DNA from: Thermomonospora echinospora
Lineage (GTDB): Bacteria > Actinomycetota > Actinomycetes > Streptosporangiales > Streptosporangiaceae
Direction of reading: 5' to 3'
Length of the DNA: 64,000 nt
Assembly (NCBI RefSeq): GCF_900108175.1
Contig: NZ_FNVO01000002.1
Location: 125,051-189,050, forward strand
Under the pieces are notes generated by a model, which saw nothing but the letters and a program-made list of their open reading frames with translations, searched no databases and was not told where the DNA came from. Positions 1-9,969 of the stretch are shown here, in pieces. Positions within the stretch are counted from its first letter, which is position 1; every line of letters starts with the position of its first letter. Made by a program: the position numbers and the translations under genes.

Positions 1-525
1 GTGGACGAGATCGGGCTGTCGGTCCTCGCCCAGCGGATCGGCGGGTATGGCGGCCGGGTCGACCCGGCCGCGCTGTCGGCGGGCGAACGCCAGCTCATCG
101 CGCTGGCCCGGGCCTATCTGGCGGCGGCGCCGCTGACCATCTTGGACGAGGCGACCTGCCATCTCGATCCGGCCGCCGAGGCGCGGGCCGAGCGGGCCTT
201 CGCCCGGCGTCCCGGCACCCTAATCGTGATCGCGCACCGGATGACCTCGGCGCTGCGGGCTCCCCGGGTCCTGCTGCTGGACGGCGCCCGCGCCTGGCAG
301 GGCGGGCATGCCGAGTTGCTGGAGCGGTCGGCCCGCTACCGGGACCTGTTCGGGCACTGGCGGTCACAGCCAGCCGGCGGACTCGGCAATCCGGATGGCG
401 TGCACCCGGTTGCGGGCGCCGATCTTGCGGTTGATGCGGGACAGATGGTTGCGGACGGTCCCGATGGTGAGCACCAGTGTGTCGGCGATCTGCGCGGCCG
501 AAGCCCCCTCCCCCGCCAGCCGTAG
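1..525 (+). CDS. ABC exporter ATP-binding subunit, C-terminal part (cut by window start)
   Basis: C-terminal half of an ABC ATPase; the Walker A motif and any membrane domain lie outside the window. Visible are the signature LSAGERQ (residues ~26-32), Walker B LTILDEAT (~45-52) and the H-loop histidine in VIAHR (~77-81). The wording around ATCHLDPAAEARAERAF recalls, from memory, the RamA/RamB-type exporters of class III lanthipeptide (SapB-like) clusters, and a LuxR regulator follows as in ram loci; this is inference. The normal domain ends near residue 121 (FGHW). The frame stays open for ~53 more residues, running antisense through the DNA-binding end of the convergent regulator, so the tail is probably non-functional. 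The GTG at base 1 is only the window edge. Confidence 0.85.
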   Translation: MDEIGLSVLAQRIGGYGGRVDPAALSAGERQLIALARAYLAAAPLTILDEATCHLDPAAEARAERAFARRPGTLIVIAHRMTSALRAPRVLLLDGARAWQGGHAELLERSARYRDLFGHWRSQPAGGLGNPDGVHPVAGADLAVDAGQMVADGPDGEHQCVGDLRGRSPLPRQP

Positions 526-969
526 CACCTCCAGCTCGCGCGGGGTCAGCGGGCTGTCGGCGGCGGCCAGTTCGGCGAACGCCAGGTCGGCGTCGATGAC
601 CCGTTCGCCCGCCGCCACCCGGCGCAGCCCCCCGGTCAGGGTGTCCGGCGAGGTGCCCTTGAGCACGAACCCGGCGGCGCCCGCCGCGGCGGCCCGGCGC
701 AGGTCGCCGGGCCTGCCGCGGTCGGCCATCAGCACCGCCGCGCAGTCCGGCAACTGGTCGCGCAGCCTGCGGACCAGGGTGAACGCGTCGGCCTGGGCGC
801 CCTCCACCCCGATCAGGGCGATGTCCGGATGGACCTCGCAGGCCGTCGGGACCAGCTTCTCGGCCTCGTCGACGGCACCCACGACCGCGAAGTCGTTGTG
901 GTCCTCCAAAAGTGCGACGAGCCCGCCGCGCAACAACGACAGTTCTTCCACGATCAGGACCCGAATCAT
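364..969 (-). CDS. Orphan NarL/LuxR-family response regulator with atypical receiver
   Basis: 201 residues: an N-terminal receiver domain (1-~120) and a C-terminal LuxR helix-turn-helix (~138-200, SPLTPRELEVLRLAGEG, then AQIADTL and TVRNHLSRI). The receiver looks degenerate. The acidic pair is EE (residues 8-9), and the usual phosphoacceptor Asp is Gly54 (PDIALIGVEG), while the switch lysine region (FVLKG) is kept. It probably acts without classical phosphorylation, perhaps by ligand or constitutive binding. No histidine kinase is adjacent. It converges on the ABC exporter gene and overlaps its 3' end by 162 bp. The arrangement resembles ramR/amfR beside ram/amf exporters (inference). Confidence 0.85.
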   Translation of the reverse strand: MIRVLIVEELSLLRGGLVALLEDHNDFAVVGAVDEAEKLVPTACEVHPDIALIGVEGAQADAFTLVRRLRDQLPDCAAVLMADRGRPGDLRRAAAAGAAGFVLKGTSPDTLTGGLRRVAAGERVIDADLAFAELAAADSPLTPRELEVLRLAGEGASAAQIADTLVLTIGTVRNHLSRINRKIGARNRVHAIRIAESAGWL

Positions 970-1265
970 GGTCGCCCTTCCCTGATCACGATGAGATCGT
1001 CAGCCCGGAGTGAGCGCGCGGCGGGATAGGGAACACTCACTTGGGCGACAAGGCGGTCACGACATTTGTCTCGGCGAATTAATGACGGGGATGCACCGAT
1101 TGTGAGGATCGACACCATGGTCGGAGCAGCCGTCATCCGCCACCCCCCGATCACGATCCATACGCACCCTGACAACGCCGTCAAACAATCACCACATAGC
1201 GTGAGTGAATACTATCGATGCGTCAAGTGAGGCGCAGGGAATGTTTCACTACCGGGCCGGGTAAA
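970..1265. other. Intergenic region, comparatively AT-rich
   Basis: About 300 bases without a convincing gene. It is more AT-rich than the surroundings and probably carries the promoter of the LuxR regulator reading leftwards. A minus-strand frame at 966-1184 shows no recognisable domain and is not called. A half-site-like TTGTCTCGG near 1066 resembles one arm of the palindrome upstream of hutH, but only one arm is present. Confidence 0.5.
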
Positions 1266-1266
1266 A

Positions 1267-1297
1267 CTCGGCGCCACAGCCGAAACCGGGCGCCGAG
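1267..1297 (-). terminator. Hairpin terminator of the bacterioferritin gene
   Basis: Perfect 9-bp arms CTCGGCGCC (1267-1275) and GGCGCCGAG (1289-1297). Read on the minus strand, the stem is followed by TTTTAC and lies just after the stop of the ferritin gene at 1316. Confidence 0.65.
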
Positions 1298-1315
1298 CCT
1301 GGCCGTAATTTGTGC

Positions 1316-1867
1316 TCACCCGCCCCGGTTCAAGTCCGCCGGCAGCCGTTCCAGCAGACTGCGCAGATCGTCGGCGTGCTCCTCCTCCTGCGCCAGGATC
1401 CGCTCGAACAGCCGCCTGGTGGTGGGGTCGCCGTCGCCCAGCCACTGCGCGATCTCGGTGTAGGAGGCGATGGCCACCCGCTCGGCCACCAGATCCTCCT
1501 TGATCATCTCGACCAGGTCCGTGCTCTGGTCGTACTCCGCATGCGCCCGGGTGGCCAGGGTGTCGGGGTTGTAGTCGGGCTCGCCGCCGAGCTGCACGAT
1601 CCGTTCGGCCAGCCAGTCGGCGTGCTGCTGCTCCTCCTGGGCGTGCTCGAGGAACTCGGCGGCCACCGATTCGGCGTGGATGCCGGTGGCGGTGTAGTAG
1701 TGCCGCTTGTAACGCAGAGTGCAGACGATCTCGGTGGCCAGGGCCTCGTTGCAGACCTGGATCACGCGCGGCAGGTCGGCCCCGTAGGCCACGGTGATCG
1801 GGCCCTTGTCGATCTCCTGCCGGGCCCGCTCCCGCAGTGTCTTGACGTCGGTCAGGAACTCCGCCAT
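1316..1867 (-). CDS. bfr: Bacterioferritin / ferritin-like diiron protein
   Basis: 183-residue four-helix ferritin-like protein expected to oxidise Fe2+ and store iron in the cytoplasm. The ferroxidase ligands can be placed: Glu46 (ALATEIV), Glu79 with His82 (an ExxH pair in EEQQH), Glu129 (VAERVA) and Glu161 with His164 (second ExxH in QEEEH). The length is somewhat greater than classic Bfr (~160), with a short basic/Gly tail. The ATG is preceded by GGAGGG about 8 bases upstream. It lies 35 bp downstream of hutI on the same strand, so it may be partly co-transcribed with the hut operon, but it has no obvious link to histidine breakdown. It ends in its own hairpin terminator. Confidence 0.9.
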   Translation of the reverse strand: MAEFLTDVKTLRERARQEIDKGPITVAYGADLPRVIQVCNEALATEIVCTLRYKRHYYTATGIHAESVAAEFLEHAQEEQQHADWLAERIVQLGGEPDYNPDTLATRAHAEYDQSTDLVEMIKEDLVAERVAIASYTEIAQWLGDGDPTTRRLFERILAQEEEHADDLRSLLERLPADLNRGG

Positions 1868-1902
1868 GTCGTTACCCTCCGTAGTTGGGAAGCAGAGGCC
1901 AC

Positions 1903-3084
1903 TTACCCGGGCTGCGGAGATCTAACGCGCACCCCCGTTTTCCAGACATCCGTAACCTGCGGAACGCCTGGTCGGTAGGCCAGGTGGAGGTACGAGGGCG
2001 CGTCGAGCACCAGCACGTCCGCCCGCGCGCCGACGCCGAGCCGGCCCACGTCGGTGCGGCGCAGCGCCCGCGCGCCGCCGGCCGTCGCCGACCACACCGC
2101 CTCCTCGGGCGTCATGCGCATGTCCCGGACCGCGACCGCGATGCAGAACGGCATGCTGGAGGTGTAGCAGGACCCGGGGTTGCAGTCGGTGGCCAGCGCC
2201 ACCGTCACGCCCGCGTCGACGAGCCGCCGCGCGTCCGGATACGGCTGCCGGGTGGAGAACTCCACCCCGGGCAGCAGCGTGGCCACCGTGCCGGAGCCCG
2301 CCAGCGCCGCCACGTCCTCGTCGGTCAGGAACGTGCAGTGGTCGGCCGACGCCGCCCCGTACTCCACCGCCAGCGCCACCCCGGGGCCGTACCCGAGTTG
2401 GTTGGCGTGCAGCCGGGGGGTGAGCCCGGCCTTGACGCCCGCCTCCAGCACCGTCCGGGTCTGCTCCTCGTCGAACGCCCCCCGCTCGCAGAACACGTCG
2501 ATCCACCGGGCGTGGGGCGCGCAGGCCGCCAGCATCTCCGACGACACCAGCCGCACGTACCCGCCGGAGTCGTCGGCGTACTCCGGCGGCACCACGTGCG
2601 CCCCCAGGAACGTGACCTCGTCGGCGACCTCCGCGGCCAGCCGCACCGCCCGCGCCTCGTCGGCGACGGTCAGGCCGTACCCGGACTTGCACTCCACCGT
2701 GGTGGTCCCCTGCCGGGCCATCTCGTCGACCAGCCGCCGCAGGTTGGCGCGCAGCTCGTCGTCGGTGGCGGCCCGCGTCCTGGCGACGGTCGTGCGGATC
2801 CCGCCCGCCGAGTACGGCCGCCCGCTCATCCGCGCGGCGAACTCCTCGGCCCGCTCCCCCGCGAACACCAGATGCGCGTGGGAGTCCACGAACCCAGGCA
2901 GCACCGCCCGCCCGGCGGCGTCGTACACCTCGTCGGCCGCCGGCGCCCGCCCGGCAGGCCCCACCCAGGCCACCTTCCCCTCGTCCAGGACCAGCGCGGC
3001 GTCTCGGACGATCCCGAGCGGGCCGTCCCCGAGCTCCGGCTCGTTGGTGACCAGTTCCCCGATGTCGTCGATCAGCGTGCTCAC
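1903..3084 (-). CDS. hutI: Imidazolonepropionase
   Basis: 393 residues, the usual length. Hydrolyses 4-imidazolone-5-propionate to N-formimino-L-glutamate, the third step of histidine degradation. It has the amidohydrolase metal site: SHAHL after VDSH for the first two ligands, then GAHVVP, HANQLG, and ATDCNPG with the metal-binding Asp. The family signature CKSGYGL is present. The GTG start has a GAGGTG-like ribosome site. It is the last hut gene of the leftward hutH-hutU-M20-hutF-hutI series; a 121-bp gap to hutF contains no gene. Confidence 0.95.
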   Translation of the reverse strand: MSTLIDDIGELVTNEPELGDGPLGIVRDAALVLDEGKVAWVGPAGRAPAADEVYDAAGRAVLPGFVDSHAHLVFAGERAEEFAARMSGRPYSAGGIRTTVARTRAATDDELRANLRRLVDEMARQGTTTVECKSGYGLTVADEARAVRLAAEVADEVTFLGAHVVPPEYADDSGGYVRLVSSEMLAACAPHARWIDVFCERGAFDEEQTRTVLEAGVKAGLTPRLHANQLGYGPGVALAVEYGAASADHCTFLTDEDVAALAGSGTVATLLPGVEFSTRQPYPDARRLVDAGVTVALATDCNPGSCYTSSMPFCIAVAVRDMRMTPEEAVWSATAGGARALRRTDVGRLGVGARADVLVLDAPSYLHLAYRPGVPQVTDVWKTGVRVRSPQPG

Positions 3085-3205
3085 GTGTTCAGCACCTCAT
3101 TCCAGTCGATGGCCCGCGCGGCACGCCGCGTTCGGTCGTCCGCGACGCCGGCCTGACGGTCGAGGAGTTCCCGGCCCTGCTGCCCTGAGGCACGCGGAGC
3201 GGGCC

Positions 3206-4564
3206 TCATTCCCCGGGTCCCGCCGTGGTCAGTTCGGTGATGGCGGTGTGCAGGGCCGCAGGGACGTCCGGGACGAGCAGGTGGCGGCCGTCACGGACGA
3301 TGGGACGGCCGGAGACGACGACGTGGCGGACGTCGGCGGCGGTGGCGGCGAAGACCACCGACTCGGCGGCGAACTCCGCGGTGGTGCCGGCGGTGCGCAC
3401 CGAGTCGAGGGCGACGGTCACCAGGTCGGCGTAGGCGCCCGGCTCCAGCCGGCCCGCCTCTGGCCAGCCCAGCGCGGAGTGGCCGTTCCAGGTCGCCGCC
3501 GCCAGCAGCGCGCCCGCCGACCAGTGGCCGCGCCGGTGGGTGCGCAGCCGCTCGTCCAGCTCGACGGCGCGGGCCTCCTCGAACAGGTCGATGATGGCGT
3601 GCTGGTCGGAGCCCAGGCTCAGCTCGGCGCCGGCGTTCACCAGGTCGCGGGCCGGGCCTATGCCGTCGGCCAGGTCCCGTTCGGTGGTGGGGCACATGCA
3701 CACGCCGGTCATGGTGGTGCCCAGCACCCTGATGTCCTCGTCGTCGAGGTGGGTGGCGTGGACGGCGACGGTGAGCGGGCCCAGCGCGCCGGCGTCGGCC
3801 AGCAGCCGGGTGGGGCTCGTGCCGTACGCCTGCCGGCACGCCTCGTTCTCGGCGGGCTGCTCGGACAGGTGGACGTGGAGGGGGGCGCGGCGGTCCCTGG
3901 CCCAGGCGGCGACCGCGTGGATCTGCTCGCGCGGCACCGCCCGGACGGAGTGGACGGCGGCGCCGATCCGCGCGTGCGAGCGGCCGTTCTTGCCGACGGC
4001 GCCGTGCAGGGCGTCGACGCGGCGCTGCCAGTTGCCCGCCGACCCGTCGCCGAAGCGGAGCTGGGGGCCCTGCAGGGGACGTCCGATGCCGCCGGTGAGG
4101 TAGCAGGCGTCCAGCAGGGTGATCCGGATGCCCGCATCGGCGGCGGCGGCGATCAGCGCCTCGCCCATCGCGTTGGGATCGTCGTAGGGGGCGCCGCCCG
4201 GCCGGTGGTGCAGGTAGTGGAACTCGCCGACGACGCTGATCCCGGCCAGCGCCATCTCCGCGTAGACGGCCCTGGCCAGCGCCCGGTACGAGCCGGGGTC
4301 GAGCCGGCCGGCGACCGCGTACATCTGCTCGCGCCAAGTCCAGAAGTCGCCGCGTTCGGCGTGCGAACGGCCCCGCAGCGCCCGGTGGAAGGCATGGGAG
4401 TGGGCGTTGGCCAGGCCCGGCAGCGTCAGGCCGGGCAGGCGTTCGGCGTCCGGCGGGGCCGGGACGCCGGGGCGGACCGTGGCGAACCGCTCCCCGTCGG
4501 CCTCGATGAGCACATCGGCGGCCACCTCGTCCCCGAGCCAGGCGAGCTCGGCATGCCATCGCAT
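3206..4564 (-). CDS. hutF: Formimidoylglutamate deiminase
   Basis: 452-residue amidohydrolase that converts N-formimino-L-glutamate to N-formyl-L-glutamate plus ammonia (the HutF branch). Visible motifs: NAHSHAFHRAL (metal ligands), GEFHYLHH, HVHLSEQ, HATHL, and SDQHA with the metal Asp. HutF normally hands its product to an N-formylglutamate deformylase (HutG), but no classical hutG is in the window; the next gene upstream in the operon is an M20 amidohydrolase. The start is ATG, 11 bp after the stop of that gene. Confidence 0.93.
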   Translation of the reverse strand: MRWHAELAWLGDEVAADVLIEADGERFATVRPGVPAPPDAERLPGLTLPGLANAHSHAFHRALRGRSHAERGDFWTWREQMYAVAGRLDPGSYRALARAVYAEMALAGISVVGEFHYLHHRPGGAPYDDPNAMGEALIAAAADAGIRITLLDACYLTGGIGRPLQGPQLRFGDGSAGNWQRRVDALHGAVGKNGRSHARIGAAVHSVRAVPREQIHAVAAWARDRRAPLHVHLSEQPAENEACRQAYGTSPTRLLADAGALGPLTVAVHATHLDDEDIRVLGTTMTGVCMCPTTERDLADGIGPARDLVNAGAELSLGSDQHAIIDLFEEARAVELDERLRTHRRGHWSAGALLAAATWNGHSALGWPEAGRLEPGAYADLVTVALDSVRTAGTTAEFAAESVVFAATAADVRHVVVSGRPIVRDGRHLLVPDVPAALHTAITELTTAGPGE

Positions 4565-4574
4565 ATCGATTCCT

Positions 4575-5782
4575 TTACCCGCCGGTCAGGTCTTTGAGCA
4601 CAGCCGCCAGCGCCGTCACGCCCGCCAGGCAGTCGCCGGTCTCGGCGTGCTCGGCGGGGGCGTGGGACACCCCGGTCGGGTTGCGCACGAACAGCATGGC
4701 GGTGGGGACACGGGCGGACAGCACTCCCGCGTCGTGCCCGGCCCCGGTGGGCAGCACCGGGGCCGGCTCCGCCGAGCGGGCCTGCCCGCCCACGACGAGC
4801 GCGAGCCGGTCGCGCAGGGCGTGGTCGAAGCCGACGATCTCGGTGTAGGACTCCTCGGCGAGGTCGACGGTGACGCCGTGCTCGGCCGCGGCCCGCCGCG
4901 CGGCCTCGGCGATCTCCTCGACGGTGCGCCGTACGGCGTCGTCGGTCGGGCCGCGCGCGTCCAGCCAGGCGGTGACCGACGACGGGATGGCGTTGACGCC
5001 GCCCGGCACGACGGTGACCTTGCCGACCGTGGCGACGCTGTCGTTGCCGGCGGCGCTGCGCCGGGCGGCCAGCACCGTGTGGGCGAACGGGAGCATCGGG
5101 TCGCGCCGGTCGGCGAGCAGGGTGGTGCCGGCGTGGTTGCCCTCGCCGGTGAAGTCCAGCCGCCAGCGTCCGTGCGGGATGATCGCGCTGGCCACCCCCA
5201 CCGGCTCCCGCAGCGCCCGGCCCTGCTCGACGTGGAGTTCGACGAAGCAGCCGATCCGGCCGAGCAGTCCCTCGTCCGGGCCGATCGCCGCCGGGTCGAG
5301 CCCGTGCTCGGCGATGACCTCGCCGAACGTACGGCCGTCGCCGTCGCGCAGGCCCCGCGCCCGGGACGGGTCGATGGCGCCGGTCAGCAGGCGCGAACCC
5401 AGGCAGGCGACACCGAAGCGGGCGCCCTCCTCCTCGGCGAAGACCGCCACGCCGATCGGCCGCCGCGGCGTGAAACCCGCGGCGCGCAGGCGGTCGATCG
5501 CCGCCAGCGCCGACACCACGCCCAGCGGGCCGTCGAAGGCGCCGCCGCCCGGGACGGAGTCCAGGTGCGAGCCGGTCAGCACGGCCGGGCCCGAGCCGGC
5601 GTCCCACCAGGCGAACAGGTTGCCGTTGGGATCGTGCTCGATCCGCAGGCCGCGCCGCCGGGCCTCGTCGGTGAACCAGGCCCGGCAGTCCAGCTCCGGC
5701 GGCGTCCAGGCGAACCGGTGGTAGCCGCCGGTCCAGGCGTCGCGTCCGACGGGCAGCAGCGCCGCCCACATCTCCTCAAAGC

Positions 5783-5786
<4 letters not shown>
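4575..5786 (-). CDS. M20-family (allantoate amidohydrolase/carbamoylase-like) hydrolase in the hut operon
   Basis: 403-residue zinc amidohydrolase of the hydantoinase/carbamoylase/allantoate amidohydrolase group. It shows the metal motifs [26 protein letters not shown] and ELHVEQG, plus GHDAG and SHAPAEH near the C terminus. Such proteins are usually named allantoate amidohydrolase. However, this gene is locked between hutU (4-bp overlap with its end) and hutF (11 bp), and the genome carries a separate allantoicase at 26.6 kb. Context therefore suggests it hydrolyses N-formyl-L-glutamate or a related N-acyl amino acid, replacing HutG. The fold is secure; the substrate is inference. Confidence 0.88.
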
Positions 5787-7438
<1,652 letters not shown>

Positions 7439-7466
7439 GTGCTTCTCCTCGGGTCTGCGCGACGGT

Positions 7467-9032
7467 CTAGGCGAGCGGGCCGGTGACGGTCTCGGCGGCG
7501 GCCAGTAGCGCGCCGTCCTGGACGAGCCGGACGGCGCTTTCGATCTCGGGGGCCAGATGGCGGTCGGGGCCGGGCGGCGGGACGTGCTCGCGCAGCGCGG
7601 CGACCACGGCGGCGGTGGCCGGGCCGGGGCGCAGCGGGGCGCGCAGTTGCAGTGCGCGGGCGGCGGTGAGGATCTCGACGGCGAGCACCCGGTGCAGGCC
7701 GTCGAGGGAGCGGCGCAGCTTGCGGGCGGCGTTCCAGCCCAGCGAGACGTGGTCCTCCTGCATGGCCGAGCTGGGGATGGAGTCCACCGAGGCGGGCGTC
7801 GCCAGCCGCTTGAGCTCGGAGACGATCCCGGCCTGGGTGTACTGGGCGATCATGTGGCCGGAGTCCACCCCGGGGTCGTCGGCCAGGAATGCCGGCAGGC
7901 CGTGCGAGCGGGCCCGGTCCAGCATCCGGTCGGTGCGCCGCTCGGACATGGACGCCACGTCGGCCGCCGGGATCGCCAGGAAGTCCAGCACGTAGGCGAT
8001 CGGGGCGCCGTGGAAGTTGCCGTTGGACTCCACCCGCCCGTCCGGTAGCACCACCGGGTTGTCCACTGCCGCGGCCAACTCCCGGGAGGCCACCAGCTCG
8101 GCGTGCGCCAGGGTGTCGCGGGCGGCGCCGTTGACCTGCGGGGAGCAGCGCAGCGAGTAGGCGTCTTGAACGCGGGTGCAGTCCGGGCCGCGGTGCGACT
8201 CCATGATCTGCGAGCCGGCGAGCAGGGCCCGCAGGTTGGCCGCGGACGCCGCCTGGCCGGGATGCGGGCGCAGGTCCTGCAGGTCGGCGGCGAAGACCCG
8301 GTCGGTGCCCAGCAGCGCCTCCACGCTCATCGCGGCGGCGAGGTCGGCGTGCTTGAGCAGCCTCCGCAGGTCGCGCAGCGCCAGCACGAGCATGCCGAGC
8401 ATCCCGTCGGTGCCGTTGATCAGGGCCAGCCCCTCCTTGGCGCCGAGCGTGACCGGCTCGACGCCCGCCTCCGCCAGCGCCTGGGCGGCGGGCTTGAGCT
8501 CCCCGGCGGCGTCCCGGACCGGGCCCTCGCCGAGCAGGGCCAGCGCCACGTGCGACAGCGGGGCCAGGTCGCCGGAGCAGCCCAGGCTGCCGTACTCGTG
8601 GACGACCGGGGTGATGCCCGTGTTGAGCAGGGCGGCCAGCGTCCGCGCGGTGGCGGGCCGGACGCCGGTCCGGCCGCTGGCCAGGGTGCGCAGCCGCAGC
8701 AGCATCATGGCCCGCACCACCTCCCGCTCGACCTCCGGTCCCGAGCCGGCGGCGTGCGAACGGACGATGTTGAGCTGGAGCCGGGCCCGCAGCTCCGCGG
8801 GGATGTGCCGGGTCGCCAGCGCGCCGAACCCGGTGGACACCCCGTAGACGGGGGTCGGCCGGGCGGCCAGCTCCTCGATGTGCGCCCTGGCGGCGGCCAT
8901 GGCGTCGAGGGCCCCGTCGGTGAGCGTGACCGGCGCGTCCTCCCGCGCCACTGCCACGACCTGGTCGAACGTCAACGGATCGGGCCCGACCTGGACGTCC
9001 TTGTCCCCCATGCTGATGCTCATACCCACCAT
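7467..9032 (-). CDS. hutH: Histidine ammonia-lyase
   Basis: 521 residues. Deaminates L-histidine to trans-urocanate. The MIO-forming triad is Cys152-Ser153-Gly154 in [15 protein letters not shown], the Cys variant that, as I recall, occurs in actinobacterial HutH. The catalytic Tyr63 (VYGVSTGFG), the [11 protein letters not shown] block and [10 protein letters not shown] are all present. First gene of the leftward hut operon. Its first codons lie ~45 bp from an 18-bp palindrome and opposite the IclR gene. Met4 or Met8 are alternative starts. Confidence 0.95.
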   Translation of the reverse strand: MVGMSISMGDKDVQVGPDPLTFDQVVAVAREDAPVTLTDGALDAMAAARAHIEELAARPTPVYGVSTGFGALATRHIPAELRARLQLNIVRSHAAGSGPEVEREVVRAMMLLRLRTLASGRTGVRPATARTLAALLNTGITPVVHEYGSLGCSGDLAPLSHVALALLGEGPVRDAAGELKPAAQALAEAGVEPVTLGAKEGLALINGTDGMLGMLVLALRDLRRLLKHADLAAAMSVEALLGTDRVFAADLQDLRPHPGQAASAANLRALLAGSQIMESHRGPDCTRVQDAYSLRCSPQVNGAARDTLAHAELVASRELAAAVDNPVVLPDGRVESNGNFHGAPIAYVLDFLAIPAADVASMSERRTDRMLDRARSHGLPAFLADDPGVDSGHMIAQYTQAGIVSELKRLATPASVDSIPSSAMQEDHVSLGWNAARKLRRSLDGLHRVLAVEILTAARALQLRAPLRPGPATAAVVAALREHVPPPGPDRHLAPEIESAVRLVQDGALLAAAETVTGPLA

Positions 9033-9077
9033 TGGAACCGGCCGGGCGCCCCGCCCACAGGGCCTGCGTGGCCGTTG

Positions 9078-9095
9078 TGTCTCGGATCCGAGACA
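9078..9095. promoter_or_regulatory. 18-bp perfect palindrome between hutH and the IclR regulator (probable operator)
   Basis: TGTCTCGGATCCGAGACA is a perfect inverted repeat with no spacer. It sits in the 71-bp gap between the divergent hutH and IclR starts, 8 bp before the regulator's ATG. IclR-family proteins bind short palindromes and often repress themselves and a divergent catabolic operon, so this is the obvious operator for hut control. The site is directly visible; its function is inferred. Confidence 0.8.
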
Positions 9096-9103
9096 ATGGG
9101 GGG

Positions 9104-9871
9104 ATGAGTCAGGTCCCGGCCGCGCGGCGGACGCTGGCGGTGCTGCGGCTGCTGGCGTCCTCGGCCGGGCCGATGCCGGCCCCGGCGATCGCCCGGGAGC
9201 TGGGGCTGCCGCGCTCGTCTGCCTACCACCTGCTGCGCGAGATGGCCGCCGACGGCTTCGTGGTCTACCTGCCGGAGGAACGGCTGTGGGGGCTGGGCGT
9301 GGCCGCCTTCGAGATCGGCTCGGCCTACCTGCGGCAGGGTCCGCTGGAACGGCTGGGCCGGCCGCCGCTGCGCCGCCTGGTCGACCGGACGGGCGAGATC
9401 GCCCAGCTCGGGGTGCTGCACGGGGCCGAGACCCTCTACCTGCTCAAGGAGCAGCCGCCCCGCCATGACACCCTGGTCACCGACGTGGGCGTGCGGATGC
9501 CCGCCCCGCTGACCGCCAGCGGCCGGTCGATCCTGGCGTACCTGCCCGCCGCCCAGGTCCGGGCGCTGTTCCCGGGGCCGCTGGTCAACCGCACCGGCCG
9601 GGGCCCGGCCTCGCTGCGGGAGCTGCGCCGGGTCCTCGGCGAGGACGCCCGGCGCGGCTGGTCGGTGGAGGACGGCCTGGTCACCGAGGGCTTCGCCAGC
9701 ATCGCCGCGTGCGTGTTCGACCATGTCGGCCATCCCACGGCGGCGGTCACCGTGACGTTCCGCCGCGCCGGACGCCCGGAGGACACCTGGCCGGACCTGG
9801 CCGCCCTGGTACGCGCCACCGCCGCCGAGATCACTCGCCGCCTCGGCGGCAGAGACCCCGCACGCCCATGA
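9104..9871 (+). CDS. IclR-family transcriptional regulator, probable hut regulator
   Basis: 255 residues from the ATG at 9104. An upstream in-frame start at 9032 would run back through the palindrome into hutH and is rejected. The N-terminal winged helix-turn-helix (~1-65) includes PAIARELGLPRSSAYHLLREM. The C-terminal IclR effector domain follows (~80-250), with LGVLHGAETLYL, RMPAPLTASGRSILAYL and VEDGLVTEGFASIAA. Divergent from hutH with the 18-bp palindrome between them. The likely effector is urocanate or another pathway intermediate, by analogy with other hut regulators. Confidence 0.88.
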   Translation: MSQVPAARRTLAVLRLLASSAGPMPAPAIARELGLPRSSAYHLLREMAADGFVVYLPEERLWGLGVAAFEIGSAYLRQGPLERLGRPPLRRLVDRTGEIAQLGVLHGAETLYLLKEQPPRHDTLVTDVGVRMPAPLTASGRSILAYLPAAQVRALFPGPLVNRTGRGPASLRELRRVLGEDARRGWSVEDGLVTEGFASIAACVFDHVGHPTAAVTVTFRRAGRPEDTWPDLAALVRATAAEITRRLGGRDPARP

Positions 9872-9924
9872 CCGCGCGCCGCCCCGGCGCTCCGGGGCGC
9901 GAAGCCCGGCCCGGACAGGGAAAA

Positions 9925-9953
9925 GCCCCGCCGTGAGGGCGTCACGGCGGGGC
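9925..9953 (-). terminator. Terminator between the IclR gene and the opu operon
   Basis: Perfect 12-bp arms GCCCCGCCGTGA (9925-9936) and TCACGGCGGGGC (9942-9953) with a 5-base loop. On the minus strand the stem is followed by TTTT, so it ends the leftward transporter operon; as a stem it may also stop the convergent regulator transcript. Confidence 0.75.
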
Positions 9954-9969
9954 GCTGGAGCGGGAGACC

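Noticed and set aside
966-1184. 72-codon minus-strand frame upstream of the LuxR regulator
   Set aside because: No domain, no ribosome site recognised, composition like non-coding spacer; it overlaps the regulator's promoter area.
2180-4597. Very long plus-strand frame across hutI and hutF
   Set aside because: Antisense shadow of two clear enzymes; its product is a low-complexity Arg/Gly/Pro sequence produced by the high GC content. The same applies to many other long opposite-strand frames in the window.
9032-9103. Extended N terminus of the IclR regulator
   Set aside because: Would translate the 18-bp palindrome and part of the divergent promoter; the family fold starts after the ATG at 9104.
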